Assembly (NCBI GenBank): GCA_021806295.1
Contig: JAJZXS010000048.1
Span: forward strand, 62,001 to 126,000
Reading direction: 5' to 3'
Length of the DNA stretch: 64,000 bases
DNA from: Thermoplasmata archaeon
GTDB lineage: Archaea; Thermoplasmatota; Thermoplasmata; Thermoplasmatales; Thermoplasmataceae
The notes below the pieces were generated by a model. That model did not search any database. It was not told the origin of the DNA and was given only the letters and a program-made list of their open reading frames with translations. Positions 32,423 through 42,776 of the stretch are shown here, piece by piece. Made by a program: the position numbers and the translations under genes. Each line of letters opens with the position of its first letter. Position 1 is the stretch's first letter.

Positions 32423-34396
32423 ATGCTGGAACAATTATTTAAACCTAAAAGTATAGCAATTGTTGGCGCATCTTCTGACAGCCTCAAGGTCGGCAACATC
32501 ATTTTAAGGAACATAACATCATCTTTCTCAGGAAAAATTTATCCTGTAAATAATAAAAATTTAGAAATATCGGGGTACACTGCATATAAAAACTTGAGGG
32601 ATATAAAGGATCAGGTTGATCTTGTTGTAATCGTTGTTCCCCGGGATGCTGTGCCAGGGGTGATGGAGGATGCAGCAGCAATAAAAGCAGGCGCTGCAAT
32701 CATTATAACATCCGGCTTCAAGGAGACTGACCAGCACGGGGCAGAACTCGAGGATAAGATAATGGCAACCGCAAGGGAAAATAATATACGTGTTCTGGGA
32801 CCAAACACGATCGGTTTAATAACACCGGAGGTCAATGCAACTTTTGCCTTTGCTGATGTAAAAAAAGGGAAGGCTGCAATTGTTGCACAGAGTGGTGGGC
32901 TGGGTGTGTACATGCTCAACTGGGCCCAGGAATCCAATGTGGGAATAAGCTATTTCATTAGCCTCGGAAACCAGGCAGACGTGGACGAAACAGATGCACT
33001 TCAATTCCTTTCCTCAGATGTTGAAACAAGGGCAGTATTTTCATATCTGGAGGGTGTTTCATCCGGGGATAAATTCCTGTCAGTTATACCGGATGTTACA
33101 AAAAGAAAGCCTGTCATATTCCTGAAGGGCGGAATCGGGAAAACAGGAGCAGCTGCTGTTAAGACACATACGGCCAGTGTTGCCGGGTCTATAGATATCT
33201 TCCGCGCTGCAGTGAGGACAGTCGGTGGCATATTTGTAGATAATATAGAGGATATGCTCAATCTTGCAAAGATAGTGCTATCATCAGAACCGGTAACTGG
33301 TGATATACTTATTATCACGAATTCCGGGGGACACGGAGTACTGGCCACAGATGCAATAGATACGGAGGGCCTCAAGGAAATAGAACTCCCTGATAGGATA
33401 AAGCAGCAGCTATTGAGCGTGATACCAGCGCAGAGTACATCCCGAAATCCCATAGATCTTTCCGGGGATGCTGACTACACCAGATACAATAACGCTCTGG
33501 GGATAGTAAAGGATCTGGACTGTACGAAAATAGTTATTGTGCAGTCGCTACCAATGGTTACATGTTCTGATGTTGCAAAGGCCGTGGTAAATTATCGCGG
33601 AAAGGGGGTAATAGGGATTACCATGGGACTGGATCAGAATGCGGCAGCAAAACTTCTGGACTCTGTATCGGTTCCATCATTTATATTTCCAGAGGACGCA
33701 ATCAAATCAATTAAATATATGGTGGAAAGGCCTGAACCTATAAAAAAGATCAGGACAGCTGATCCGATAAGGAAGGCAGCGGACCTGGTTAAGGGAAAAA
33801 CCTACCTGAGGGATTTTGAGGCAATGGAACTTATGGAGATATATGGAATAAGAACACCCCTGTATGCCATGGCGGAAAGCGTGGATGAAGCACAGTCAAG
33901 ATCAGATACTGTTGGATATCCATTTGTCATGAAAATTTCACCTGATACTCCTGTACATAAAACAGACGTAAAAGGTGTAATAATGGATGTGGAGAAAGAT
34001 ATGGTTTCACAGGCATTTACAGAACTCAACTATAAAAGGGTAATAATGCAGCAGCAGATTTCCGGAGCAGAAATATTTGTTGGAGGAATAAACGATCCTG
34101 TATTTGGCCCTGCCATTGTGGTAGGAATAGGAGGCGTTTATATGGAAGTCATAAAAAGCCTGAGCTATGGCATATGCCCTGTTTCTGAGGATGAAGCATA
34201 CCGGATGATAAAGGAAAGCAAGATTCTGGATATGCTTAGGGCAAGGAACAGCAATTACGATGTAAATGCAACGGTAAGCGCCATTTCAAAGATATCAAAC
34301 ATGTTTATAGATCTGAATGTCAAGGAGATGGATATAAATCCATTAATTGTAAATGAAAAAGGTGCATTTGCTGTGGATGTGAGAATTGTTCTCTGA
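32423..34396 (+). CDS. ADP-forming acyl-CoA synthetase (alpha-beta fusion)
   Basis: This enzyme converts acyl-CoA, ADP and phosphate to the free acid, CoA and ATP, an energy-conserving step in archaeal fermentation and amino-acid breakdown. The N-terminal CoA-binding domain begins with PKSIAIVGASSDSLKVGN. The phosphohistidine segment reads VKTHTASVAGS, with His in the position of the active histidine. The C-terminal ATP-grasp part opens with LMEIYGIRTPLYAMA and SPDTPVHKTDVKGV. Its 657 residues are slightly shorter than most fused enzymes (about 700). The paired 2-oxoacid dehydrogenase complex at 3-6 kb would supply acyl-CoA. Confidence 0.93.
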   Translation: MLEQLFKPKSIAIVGASSDSLKVGNIILRNITSSFSGKIYPVNNKNLEISGYTAYKNLRDIKDQVDLVVIVVPRDAVPGVMEDAAAIKAGAAIIITSGFKETDQHGAELEDKIMATARENNIRVLGPNTIGLITPEVNATFAFADVKKGKAAIVAQSGGLGVYMLNWAQESNVGISYFISLGNQADVDETDALQFLSSDVETRAVFSYLEGVSSGDKFLSVIPDVTKRKPVIFLKGGIGKTGAAAVKTHTASVAGSIDIFRAAVRTVGGIFVDNIEDMLNLAKIVLSSEPVTGDILIITNSGGHGVLATDAIDTEGLKEIELPDRIKQQLLSVIPAQSTSRNPIDLSGDADYTRYNNALGIVKDLDCTKIVIVQSLPMVTCSDVAKAVVNYRGKGVIGITMGLDQNAAAKLLDSVSVPSFIFPEDAIKSIKYMVERPEPIKKIRTADPIRKAADLVKGKTYLRDFEAMELMEIYGIRTPLYAMAESVDEAQSRSDTVGYPFVMKISPDTPVHKTDVKGVIMDVEKDMVSQAFTELNYKRVIMQQQISGAEIFVGGINDPVFGPAIVVGIGGVYMEVIKSLSYGICPVSEDEAYRMIKESKILDMLRARNSNYDVNATVSAISKISNMFIDLNVKEMDINPLIVNEKGAFAVDVRIVL

Positions 34397-34397
34397 T

Positions 34398-35243
34398 TCA
34401 CCGGTAAAATGACATTATCATGCCGATCAGGAATATAATTCCTATAAATGAATTTGCATTGAAAAAGGACATTCTGATCGTTTTTATATTTGATGGATTT
34501 ATAATAATATGCTCGTAAAGTATTAATCCTATAATGGGGATCAGAAGAAAGTCATAATATATATTTCTTACCAGAAAGGCTATGAAAACAAACAGTAATA
34601 TGGTAAATATATGGAAAATATAGGATATGGCCATACCCTTCCTGAGGCCGAACCTAACATTCAGGGTTTTCAGATTATTTTTCCTGTCGTAATCCATGTC
34701 AGGTATAGTGTATATAATATCAAATCCCGCTATCCAGAAGGTAGAAATAAGAACTGTAATGTAAATTATCAGTGGTGGGAAAACTGGTGTTATGGCAAGG
34801 AATCCACCAAGAACCCCGAGCCCTATGGTAAACCCCATGAAAAGGTGCCTCCATGCAGTTACCCTCTTTAAAAGCGGGTCGGCTATGAAAAACAGTATCA
34901 CAACCGGTGAAAGATAGAGCACAACATCGTTAAGTAAATATGTTGAAATTTCAAATATAGCTATAAGGATGGCGGTGAATAGATATGCAGTTCTGAGTTT
35001 CATTGTGCCCTTTACCAGTGACCAGTCCCTTTTCCTGGGATTGATTTTATCATAGCGCAGGCCCAGTATTCTGTTTATGGACATGCCTGCACCTCTTGCA
35101 CTTGTGGCAGTTATAAGTATTATTATGTATTTCAAAAAATGATATGAACCGGCAGATGCTATTATTGCCCCGGCATAAATAAACGGGAGATCAAATACCG
35201 TATGCTCAAGTTTTATGAAATCAACAAACTCTCTTGCCTTCAT
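34398..35243 (-). CDS. UbiA-family prenyltransferase, MqnP-like
   Basis: The N terminus FIKLEHTVFDLPFIYAGAIIA and the first active-site stretch ARGAGMSINRILGLRYDKINPRKRD align in pattern with MqnP/UbiA enzymes that prenylate dihydroxynaphthoate or hydroxybenzoate. The second motif is IPDMDYDRKNN. About eight or nine membrane helices are visible in 281 residues. The first motif has N-R-I-L-G-L-R-Y-D where N-x-x-x-D-x-x-x-D is usual, so one Asp is shifted to Gly/Leu. It is the last gene of the pyrG-SCP2-polD-GPN operon. With mqnE-A-C at 51-53 kb it is the best candidate for the menaquinone prenylation step. Confidence 0.82.
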   Translation of the reverse strand: MKAREFVDFIKLEHTVFDLPFIYAGAIIASAGSYHFLKYIIILITATSARGAGMSINRILGLRYDKINPRKRDWSLVKGTMKLRTAYLFTAILIAIFEISTYLLNDVVLYLSPVVILFFIADPLLKRVTAWRHLFMGFTIGLGVLGGFLAITPVFPPLIIYITVLISTFWIAGFDIIYTIPDMDYDRKNNLKTLNVRFGLRKGMAISYIFHIFTILLFVFIAFLVRNIYYDFLLIPIIGLILYEHIIINPSNIKTIRMSFFNANSFIGIIFLIGMIMSFYR

Positions 35244-35286
35244 ATCATAACTGCCATGGCAAAATAGTTAATTAACAATACGGATA

Positions 35287-36066
35287 TCAGTCATCCTTGT
35301 ACATTGTGTCTGTATCCTCCCCTCCCTGGAAAAAATCAGACATATCAGTATATACATCCTCAAAACCGAAAGAATCCTTGGAAGATACTGGTATTATTTT
35401 ATTCAATATCTCGGAGTCCTTGAGTGCATTTATTATATTCAGAAAGTAATCCTTTACTGTATCTGTATTCTCATTTCTCAGTTCATCATATAGAAGGTCC
35501 GGGTTATCCTCCCAGTCTGATATTTCCTTGACCTTGTCATCTCCAATTAGGTCAATTTTATTCAGTATGAACATCATAGGAACATAAAACCTGGAATATA
35601 CTGAACCGAAAAGCATTTTTTCGGAAACATAGCCTGAAGGTGTTTGTGAAATCATGGAATCCGCCATAAATGCTATCATGGCCTTTTTATCTGCCAGGGA
35701 TTTGACCAGCAGTGGACTCCCGGGCCTGAAGCTGAAAAGTTCGATCTGCCCGGGTGTATCAAATATTACATAATAATCGTCATAAAGTTCAAGTTTTGAT
35801 TTTATTTTTTCTATATTATCAAGAAGCAGATCGGCTGCAACTATCTGTGCACCGTTTGGACCCAGTGAATAGGCGGACATAACCTCATTCAGGGAAATAA
35901 ATTCCCTTATATCAATGTCCGGCTCATATGGAAGGTATTCTGCCCCCGGATCTAGATTCACAATAATTGCATCATATTCATTCTGTATAAGCCAGTCCTT
36001 GAATGCACCGCAGAATGTAGATTTACCAGTACCTGCTGGCCCTGTTACAAATAATGAACCTATCAT
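35287..36066 (-). CDS. GPN-loop GTPase
   Basis: This 259-residue P-loop GTPase belongs to the GPN family, which forms homodimers in archaea; the eukaryotic counterparts assist RNA polymerase II assembly. Walker A is GPAGTGKST (residues 9-17), the invariant GPN tripeptide is at residues 69-71 (SLGPNGAQ), the switch region FDTPGQIELF is at about residue 103, and the guanine-recognition motif NKID is near residue 170. It lies 19 bp downstream of the polymerase D gene and 43 bp upstream of UbiA in the same operon. Confidence 0.93.
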   Translation of the reverse strand: MIGSLFVTGPAGTGKSTFCGAFKDWLIQNEYDAIIVNLDPGAEYLPYEPDIDIREFISLNEVMSAYSLGPNGAQIVAADLLLDNIEKIKSKLELYDDYYVIFDTPGQIELFSFRPGSPLLVKSLADKKAMIAFMADSMISQTPSGYVSEKMLFGSVYSRFYVPMMFILNKIDLIGDDKVKEISDWEDNPDLLYDELRNENTDTVKDYFLNIINALKDSEILNKIIPVSSKDSFGFEDVYTDMSDFFQGGEDTDTMYKDD

Positions 36067-36085
36067 GCTTCTTCATTGCTTGTCT

Positions 36086-39000
36086 TTATTTAAATGATTC
36101 CAGTGTTGTTTCTTCAATCTTGGCAGGTTCAGAAACATCGAATGTATTGTCTATTGAATCTATTAAACGCCTTATCTGGTACTGCAGATAAACGGGCAGC
36201 TCATATTCATCCATGACCTTTTCTGTCTCCTTCAGATATTTTACGATGCTACCATGGTGTATTGTCAGTATAATATTGTCTGATCCACATTTCAAGCATT
36301 TTCCCGAGAGGGGGATGCGCCTGAACTTTGTGTTGCACTTCGTGCAGCGAAATTCCTGTGTAAAGAAACTCCTCATATTTCCAAACATATCGGGTAGAAA
36401 ATGTGATGATATTACCCTTGCGGCAACATCGTTCTCATCAACGGATAGAAGTTTTGTTGCAAGGCCCAGCTGTTTTTCTATTTTCTCCTCCATGGAGTCT
36501 ATAGTTTTATACGCAGACATCAGCACGCCACCGTTCAGGTCAGATGTATCAAAGGAAAATCCAGAACCTGTGTATATCCCCTGTGTTTCTATTTTTGTTT
36601 TCATTGTGAGCATAATTTTCTCTATCTGCGATGGAGGAATACCTTTTTCAGTGGCCTGATAAAATTCCAGAGGGTATTTCCAGAGAGTATCAACATTCAT
36701 AGCCTCTTTATCCACTTCTTCAGGATCCAGAAGCACTGTAAGGACAAGAGGCGCATCCATTAAACCCCCGGTTGTTGAAGGGAGGAAATCCCTGGAAAAA
36801 TCCAGCAGGCCTTCAAGCAGAAGCATTATACTGTCCTCATCACCATCGCAGTTCCTTCTTTTTGCGGCATGGTAAAATGGATGGGCATAGCATCCGCTTA
36901 CCCTGGAGAATCCAATTATCCTGGAAACTATTCCTCCAGATGTATGCGGTGCAAGTCCTATAACAAGCTCACCTATCAGGTCATTTATATCATGGCACGA
37001 ATAATATGGCTGCATATTATAATACCGGACAAGCAAGTCATCAACAAAATTAGCCACATTGAGTAAATATCTTGCGGAATCTTCAGGTATTATTATGTCC
37101 TGCGGGTATATCTCGTTGAGTTCCTGATCGGGGTAGCCAAGCCTCTCCAGCTGTTCAGATGTAAGATTTAGCTCAGATTTTTTGAAGTGGGTTATGGGTA
37201 TATCTGACATATCATACCTGCATGTGCCATCCTTGTTGATGCTTATATCATGTATTGATCTTAATATGCCTTTTTCTATAGGCTCAACAGCATTGTTCTT
37301 TGACATTAACTTTTTAACGCCTTTTAATTCCTTCACCTGATCTGGCCTTATATTGAGCCTTGATTCCGCCTTCTGCAGTACATCACCCAGGTCAATTTTC
37401 ATTTTTCTGTTCTGGTTCTGGTTGTATGTCACCGAACCACAATTTTCACACACTGTCAGTGGCGTTTCATTTCCACAGTTTTTACATACCCTTCCATTAA
37501 GTTCCATGGTATACTCTGTTTTATTCTTTGCAGCATTCAGTATCGACCTTCTGTTATCACCATAATTCAGGATAGGAAATAACACATGTACCTTGGGTTT
37601 CATTTTCCTGTCCCCTGCTTTCTCAGGCCTCCCCAGCCTTGCCCCCACACGCACCGGGGACCTCGCCTTTATAATAATACCCGAAAGCTGGTTAACAGCC
37701 TCGAGGGCAGTCTCCGCTGTAAAAGCTCCATTCCCTGAAATCACCCCATTTTCCACAGAAAAGCCAGTTGATATGAGTAGTGGATAATATTCTTTTAATG
37801 TAATAGATTCCATATCAGGTTTAAATTCGATGCCGAGCTTTATGAGAATATTCTTTGCTTCCGGGCTAATATGCAGCTTCCCATTTTCAATTTTACTCTC
37901 CTTAATCATGGAAATAAGAGATTTAAGCTCTTCCAGTGTTAAATCATGCCAGTAATAATCATATTCAGGATACAGGGGTATATTGTATTTTTTCGATATT
38001 TCCACAGCTTCAAACTGGTCAGGTTTTGAATGCTCGAATTTTTTTAAATCATCAGGCAAATAATAGGACCACCATTCTACTGTAAATGGGGATTTTACCA
38101 GATTTTTATTGTTTTCCAGAAAATCTCCATAGGCAATAAGGATTTCACCGATATCGGTTATCATCTCTATCTGGTCTTCAATGGATTTTGCCTCATCCAC
38201 GGTCCTTATTTTTCTGTGTTCTCCAGATTTGAGAAGCACAGATGGCCCATCTATGGTATCACAGGGTGTTATTGCGGCAGCCTTTCCCGGTAGTTCAACC
38301 TTTATCTGGGAACCTATGGCTATGAACTGATTCACAATATACATTGAAACCGGGTTTATTGATGCCGCGGCAAGCCCGGAAAGCCTTGATCTACCGTATC
38401 TTAGCCTGAATCCTCCCGGCCTGTTAGGATATCCGAAAACAGGCCTCCCTGCTATTATGTCACGGAGATATTTCTGTGATGTATCGCCCTTCTCTTCTGT
38501 TTTATTTTTGCCTATTTTTTCCAGAATATCCCATTCCTTTAAATTCATGAGGTTGGTATACTTCAGAACCTTTCTCGATTTTTGAATTAATCCCTCACAG
38601 AGAACAAGGCACATTCCCCCCCTTATACGGTTAGTTGGAATCCGTTTCATATCTCTGTGCCCGGATATTTCTTCCTCCTCGCTCCCCTCACCATCGATCA
38701 TAACCGGAGAATTCCCTATAACAAGCCGTATTTCATCCGGAGTCGGGAGATACTGTAGGTGCTTTGACCTGTTATAAGCCTGTATCTCCTCTATATAACG
38801 CTCTATTTCCTCATCCGTTGCCTTAAAACTTCCTATATTCAACTCCCTGCGAACAATATCTGCCATCAAAACACTGAGTGCCTGGGCAGTTCCACCAGCA
38901 CTTCTTATAGGTCCGGAATATACAATATCAACGTATTCAGTACCATCATCATTTGGAACTATGTTTACTTCCTTGATACCCTCCAGGGGCGCAACAAGTA

Positions 39001-39328
39001 TTCCCTCTGTTAAAATTGCAAGTCCGACACGAACTGATTTCTCAAGTGCCATTCTTCTATCGGACTTGAGCATTTCAGCAACCTTTCGAGAAATCTCCAG
39101 GGATACCTCTTCCCTGGACTTTGTTTTGCTGAGTTCCCTTATATCATTTGCAATTCCATCAATCTGTATTAATTTTTCAACCCTTTCAGCCATGTCATTG
39201 GCCAGTGGTATTTCTACGTCTGTGGAAACGTCTTTGCCCAATGATCTTGCCTCCAGGGCTATTTCGTAGCATTCATTGACGCTTTTTGTAAGGGCTTTAT
39301 TATATTTATCCAGATTATGGTCTATCAT
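36086..39328 (-). CDS. polC: DNA polymerase D large subunit (DP2)
   Basis: DP2 is the catalytic subunit of the archaeal replicative polymerase PolD. The conserved acidic active-site stretch is NCDGDEDSIM, followed by LPSTTGGLMDAPLVL. Two zinc sites are visible: CKNCGNETPLTVCENCGS near residue 615, and CTKCNTKF...CLKCGS near the C terminus (about residue 1010). The N-terminal QNRKMKIDL and SGPIRSAGGTAQALSV regions are also typical. No intein interrupts the sequence, and 1080 residues is normal for Thermoplasmatales. The small subunit DP1 is not in this window. It sits in the pyrG operon, one base after the SCP2 gene. Confidence 0.97.
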   Translation of the reverse strand: MIDHNLDKYNKALTKSVNECYEIALEARSLGKDVSTDVEIPLANDMAERVEKLIQIDGIANDIRELSKTKSREEVSLEISRKVAEMLKSDRRMALEKSVRVGLAILTEGILVAPLEGIKEVNIVPNDDGTEYVDIVYSGPIRSAGGTAQALSVLMADIVRRELNIGSFKATDEEIERYIEEIQAYNRSKHLQYLPTPDEIRLVIGNSPVMIDGEGSEEEEISGHRDMKRIPTNRIRGGMCLVLCEGLIQKSRKVLKYTNLMNLKEWDILEKIGKNKTEEKGDTSQKYLRDIIAGRPVFGYPNRPGGFRLRYGRSRLSGLAAASINPVSMYIVNQFIAIGSQIKVELPGKAAAITPCDTIDGPSVLLKSGEHRKIRTVDEAKSIEDQIEMITDIGEILIAYGDFLENNKNLVKSPFTVEWWSYYLPDDLKKFEHSKPDQFEAVEISKKYNIPLYPEYDYYWHDLTLEELKSLISMIKESKIENGKLHISPEAKNILIKLGIEFKPDMESITLKEYYPLLISTGFSVENGVISGNGAFTAETALEAVNQLSGIIIKARSPVRVGARLGRPEKAGDRKMKPKVHVLFPILNYGDNRRSILNAAKNKTEYTMELNGRVCKNCGNETPLTVCENCGSVTYNQNQNRKMKIDLGDVLQKAESRLNIRPDQVKELKGVKKLMSKNNAVEPIEKGILRSIHDISINKDGTCRYDMSDIPITHFKKSELNLTSEQLERLGYPDQELNEIYPQDIIIPEDSARYLLNVANFVDDLLVRYYNMQPYYSCHDINDLIGELVIGLAPHTSGGIVSRIIGFSRVSGCYAHPFYHAAKRRNCDGDEDSIMLLLEGLLDFSRDFLPSTTGGLMDAPLVLTVLLDPEEVDKEAMNVDTLWKYPLEFYQATEKGIPPSQIEKIMLTMKTKIETQGIYTGSGFSFDTSDLNGGVLMSAYKTIDSMEEKIEKQLGLATKLLSVDENDVAARVISSHFLPDMFGNMRSFFTQEFRCTKCNTKFRRIPLSGKCLKCGSDNIILTIHHGSIVKYLKETEKVMDEYELPVYLQYQIRRLIDSIDNTFDVSEPAKIEETTLESFK

Positions 39329-39329
39329 T

Positions 39330-39662
39330 CTACGCTTTCAGCAAATCGCTCAATAATAACTTATCCATCAGTGATGATTTTATTTTTATCTGCTGCTTCA
39401 TATAGGCATCCATGGCATTGATTTCCTTTGACAGTATCTTATTGAAAATATCGGAACTTACAGTTACGGTGATGTCTGCATCTATCTTTCCGCTCTGTGG
39501 CTCTGTTATATGGCCGTTTTCCACCTTGAAATAATACGAATCCTTATCATCAAAAACAATATCAATGGATTTTGTTATGTTCTGCAATTTCTTTGCATAC
39601 GTCTGATCACTTGCTATCTTATCGTTCAATTTCTTTACCAAATTATTCAGTACTTCCTGCAT
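39330..39662 (-). CDS. SCP-2-like sterol/lipid-binding domain protein
   Basis: This 110-residue protein consists of a single SCP-2 domain: an N-terminal helix, the strand [19 protein letters not shown], the segment [47 protein letters not shown] that covers the hydrophobic tunnel. Such domains bind fatty acids or isoprenoid lipids. The gene overlaps the 3' end of pyrG by 20 bp and ends one base before polC, so it is strongly co-expressed with both. A biochemical connection with replication or CTP synthesis is not obvious. Confidence 0.85.
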   Translation of the reverse strand: MQEVLNNLVKKLNDKIASDQTYAKKLQNITKSIDIVFDDKDSYYFKVENGHITEPQSGKIDADITVTVSSDIFNKILSKEINAMDAYMKQQIKIKSSLMDKLLLSDLLKA

Positions 39663-41256
39663 ATATACTACCTCTTTTTTCTTTTCTGTATTCCAGTGAT
39701 TTTTTTATAAAATATAAATGTACCTTTGAGGGGTTTAATGGCCTGGACTGGAATTCTGCATGATACTGTGTTGCAATATAATTATCACGGTCATTTAACT
39801 CAAGGATTTCCATTCTTATCTTTTCGTCATCAGTTCCAGAAAATATTGCACCCTTTTCCTCAAGCCTATCTATATACTCCGGATTCACCTCATATCTGTG
39901 CCTGTGCCTTTCGCTTATTCTCTCGGATCCATTGATTTCATATGCAATTGTGCCCTTTTTGACAAGCACCGTTTTTGCACCAAGTCTCATGGTCCCACCG
40001 AGATCCTTAATTCCCTTCTGTTCTGGCAGGATATCTATAACTGGGTCCTGTGTTCCCGGCTCAAATTCTGTGCTGTTTGCATCCTTTAACTTTAAAAGGT
40101 TCCTTGAAAGTTCTATAACAGATGCCTGGAATCCGAGACATATGCCCAGATATGGAATACGTTTTTCCCTGGCGTACTTTGCAGCAGCAATTTTTCCCTC
40201 CACGCCACGATATCCGAACCCTCCGGGAATTAATATCCCGTCAAGGTCGTCCAGTTGCTCTGTGCTCTTTATCAGGTCATCGGAATCAATCCACTTGATG
40301 TTAACTTTTATACCTGTATTTCCTGTTACATGTGAAAATGCTTCTTTGTGGCTAATATATGCATCCTGCATATCCACATATTTCCCTATAAGCCCGACTG
40401 TAACCTCCTCTGTGGGTTTTTCAATATTCCTCGTAAATTCCTTCAATGTATAATTTAATTCATGGTCATCAAACCTGAAGAGTTCTCTGGTATATTCAAG
40501 TGCTCCCTGTTTTTCAAGTACCATGGGAACAAAATATACATTGGAAACATCGTAAACACTGATTATACCTTTCTCAGCAACATCTGTAAAGAGCGAAATT
40601 TTCTTTCTTGCATCTATCCCGAGAGGGCTGGAGGATCTGCAGAATAATATATCCGGCTGTATCCCTATTGCCCTTAATTCTTTCACACTGTGCTGTGTTG
40701 GTTTTGTTTTCTGTTCTGAACCGGATTCAGGGACAAGTGTTACATGACCGAATATCATTGAATCTCCTTTATCCGATCTCATCTGCCTGAGTGCTTCGAG
40801 AAACGGCATTGATTCAATATCACCCACCGTACCACCGACCTCTATGAGCGCTATGTCATATCCATCAGCGGCCTTCCTTATACGTGCCTTGATTTCATTT
40901 GTAATATGCGGAATTATCTGTACTGTACTTCCCAGATAATCACCACGCCTTTCCTTTTCTATAACCTCTTTGTATATCTTTCCCGTTGTTATATTGTTGG
41001 CAGATGTCAGCGCAGTATCGAGGAATCTCTCGTAATTCCCAAGATCCAGGTCAACCTCTCCACCATCATTCAGTACAAAAACCTCTCCATGCTGGTACGG
41101 GTTCATTGTACCTGCATCATAATTTATATACGGATCTATTTTAATATTGGTAACCCTGAAGCCGCTATTTTTTAAAAGATAAGATAATCCAGATGTTATT
41201 GTACCCTTTCCTAAACCGGAAATTACCCCTCCGGTTACTACAATATAATGCATCAT
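39643..41256 (-). CDS. pyrG: CTP synthase
   Basis: CTP synthase aminates UTP with glutamine-derived ammonia and ATP. The N-terminal amidoligase domain has the [21 protein letters not shown]-loop (near residue 5) and [22 protein letters not shown]. The C-terminal class I glutaminase carries the nucleophile Cys in LGICLGFQ, with His and Glu in the YHAEFQSRP end. The 537-residue length is normal. The first gene of the minus-strand operon, it has a TATA-like box about 25 bp upstream of its ATG-ATG start. The second Met could also serve as start. Confidence 0.97.
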   Translation of the reverse strand: MMHYIVVTGGVISGLGKGTITSGLSYLLKNSGFRVTNIKIDPYINYDAGTMNPYQHGEVFVLNDGGEVDLDLGNYERFLDTALTSANNITTGKIYKEVIEKERRGDYLGSTVQIIPHITNEIKARIRKAADGYDIALIEVGGTVGDIESMPFLEALRQMRSDKGDSMIFGHVTLVPESGSEQKTKPTQHSVKELRAIGIQPDILFCRSSSPLGIDARKKISLFTDVAEKGIISVYDVSNVYFVPMVLEKQGALEYTRELFRFDDHELNYTLKEFTRNIEKPTEEVTVGLIGKYVDMQDAYISHKEAFSHVTGNTGIKVNIKWIDSDDLIKSTEQLDDLDGILIPGGFGYRGVEGKIAAAKYAREKRIPYLGICLGFQASVIELSRNLLKLKDANSTEFEPGTQDPVIDILPEQKGIKDLGGTMRLGAKTVLVKKGTIAYEINGSERISERHRHRYEVNPEYIDRLEEKGAIFSGTDDEKIRMEILELNDRDNYIATQYHAEFQSRPLNPSKVHLYFIKKSLEYRKEKRGSIYAGSTE

Positions 41257-41414
41257 TCTATAGTAAAAATCGTTTAATAAATCTTTTCATTGCATGGAAT
41301 GCATGTAATTCAATAAATAGTATATATTAATTTAAAAAAATCAAATAATTACAAAATTATCCAATGAAAATTCTGATTATTTGATAAATATTGTTTAATG
41401 TCTAAAAATTTATT

Positions 41415-42776
41415 TCATTCAGATATATCCTCCAGGTTTCTTCTTGACACTTTTGTACCGCCTATCAGTACAAGAAGTCCAGCTATGAAGCCAGTAATTC
41501 CAATGAAAAGAAATCCGAATGCCCATGAATAGGTGGCAACCAGTATGGGCAGGAGGATTGCACCCAGCGCGCCTCCACCATGTCCTATGCCATCAGTTAT
41601 ACCGAATCCCGAGCTCCTGGCCCTTGTGGGGTAATTTTCTGCAGTGAATGTATACGCTACCTGAAGGTACATTCCCAGCCCAAGTGCGGCAAGGAACGAT
41701 CCAAAATAAAGGAAATCAGTCATTTTTGTTGCCATAGATATCATGCCTATCAGCCATACTACGGTAGCTGCAAAAATAACGTGCTTTCTTTCATATCTAT
41801 CTGAAGTATACATCATTATAAGGGCTCCTGCTGGATAACCTATTATTGCTCCTATGGCTATGTAAAGTATGGCGGCTGCAACCGTAAATCCTATTCCCTC
41901 CAACAGGGATGCAGCATCTCCAAGGAAAGCATAATTCCCTATGTACCAGAAAAACCACACCGCTATAAGAAGCGCCATACGGGTTGAATACGGCTTTTTG
42001 AACAGATACAGTGTGGGGAATTTTGGCTCTTCCACCACAACTGATTCCGGATGTGGTTCAGGAAGCTTGCCCACCTTCTTGCTGGCATTTGCTTCCATCA
42101 TTTCCAGAACCTTTTCGGCCTTCGATATGTTATTTCCCCTTGTGGCAAGCCATCTTGGGGATTCAGGAAGTTCCATCCTTAAAAATACTGCTATGAATGC
42201 TATTATTGCACCTATTCCGAATAGCCAGCGCCATCCTGTTGTGAAGGCAGGTACAAGGAAATAACCTATAAACGGTGTTACAGCCTGACCAAATATTCCT
42301 ATAAGAAATGTGAATACAGTTATTTTACCCCTTACTGCAGAAGGTGCAAATTCAGTTATGTATATAGATACCAGATTGAGATCAGCACCAAGGCCTATCC
42401 CTGTTATGAATCTGAAAATTGTCAGTTCCGGCACGTTGAAAGATAGTGCATCCCCAAGGGAACCGATTGCAGTTAATGCCATGGTTAAAATCATGGACCT
42501 GTAACGGCCAAATATATCTGCAAGGCTCCCTATCATGTAAGACCCAATTGCATATCCTATAAGTCCAACTGAAAGCGCTATAAAAAGAATTATAGAGCCA
42601 TGCAGATTAAACTGTTCATCTATTGCTGGCATTGCAAGGCCTATATCTGATATATCATAAAAGGTAAAGAAATATCCAAGGCCTATAATTCCTAGAAATG
42701 CTGTTGGTAGAGACCACACAGGAATCCTGTTTTCCCTGGCAATTATATCCTTAACTTTGTCAATATTTTCAACCAT
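41415..42776 (-). CDS. MFS transporter, sugar/organic-acid porter-like
   Basis: This 453-residue, 12-helix MFS protein has the SP/general-substrate-type signatures GSLADIFGRYRSM (loop 2-3), RFITGIGLGADLN (helix 4), RMELPESPRWL (after helix 6, the PESPR motif of sugar porters) and the Walker-like YTSDRYERKHV in loop 8-9. A charged cytoplasmic loop of about 45 residues sits between halves. It is not a PHS paralogue of the other two transporters in the window. Substrate is unknown; a sugar or aromatic/organic acid is likely. It has an AT-rich 280-bp upstream region with its own promoter and a small palindrome next to the ATG (AGAAAT-N6-ATTTCT). Confidence 0.8.
   Translation of the reverse strand: MVENIDKVKDIIARENRIPVWSLPTAFLGIIGLGYFFTFYDISDIGLAMPAIDEQFNLHGSIILFIALSVGLIGYAIGSYMIGSLADIFGRYRSMILTMALTAIGSLGDALSFNVPELTIFRFITGIGLGADLNLVSIYITEFAPSAVRGKITVFTFLIGIFGQAVTPFIGYFLVPAFTTGWRWLFGIGAIIAFIAVFLRMELPESPRWLATRGNNISKAEKVLEMMEANASKKVGKLPEPHPESVVVEEPKFPTLYLFKKPYSTRMALLIAVWFFWYIGNYAFLGDAASLLEGIGFTVAAAILYIAIGAIIGYPAGALIMMYTSDRYERKHVIFAATVVWLIGMISMATKMTDFLYFGSFLAALGLGMYLQVAYTFTAENYPTRARSSGFGITDGIGHGGGALGAILLPILVATYSWAFGFLFIGITGFIAGLLVLIGGTKVSRRNLEDISE

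Noticed and set aside
33001-33453. 150-codon minus-strand frame inside the acyl-CoA synthetase gene
   Set aside because: The synthetase frame is well conserved throughout, and the antisense product has no promoter or domain.
36213-36659. 148-codon plus-strand frame in the 3' part of polD
   Set aside because: The minus-strand DP2 zinc site and C terminus are intact over the same bases.
36086-39328. Possible intein in DNA polymerase D, a known intein host
   Set aside because: The protein is 1080 residues with active-site and zinc motifs uninterrupted, and there are no splicing-junction motifs.
39932-40453. 173-codon open frame on the plus strand inside pyrG
   Set aside because: It is the antisense shadow of CTP synthase, whose motifs are complete on the minus strand; the plus-strand product has no recognisable features.
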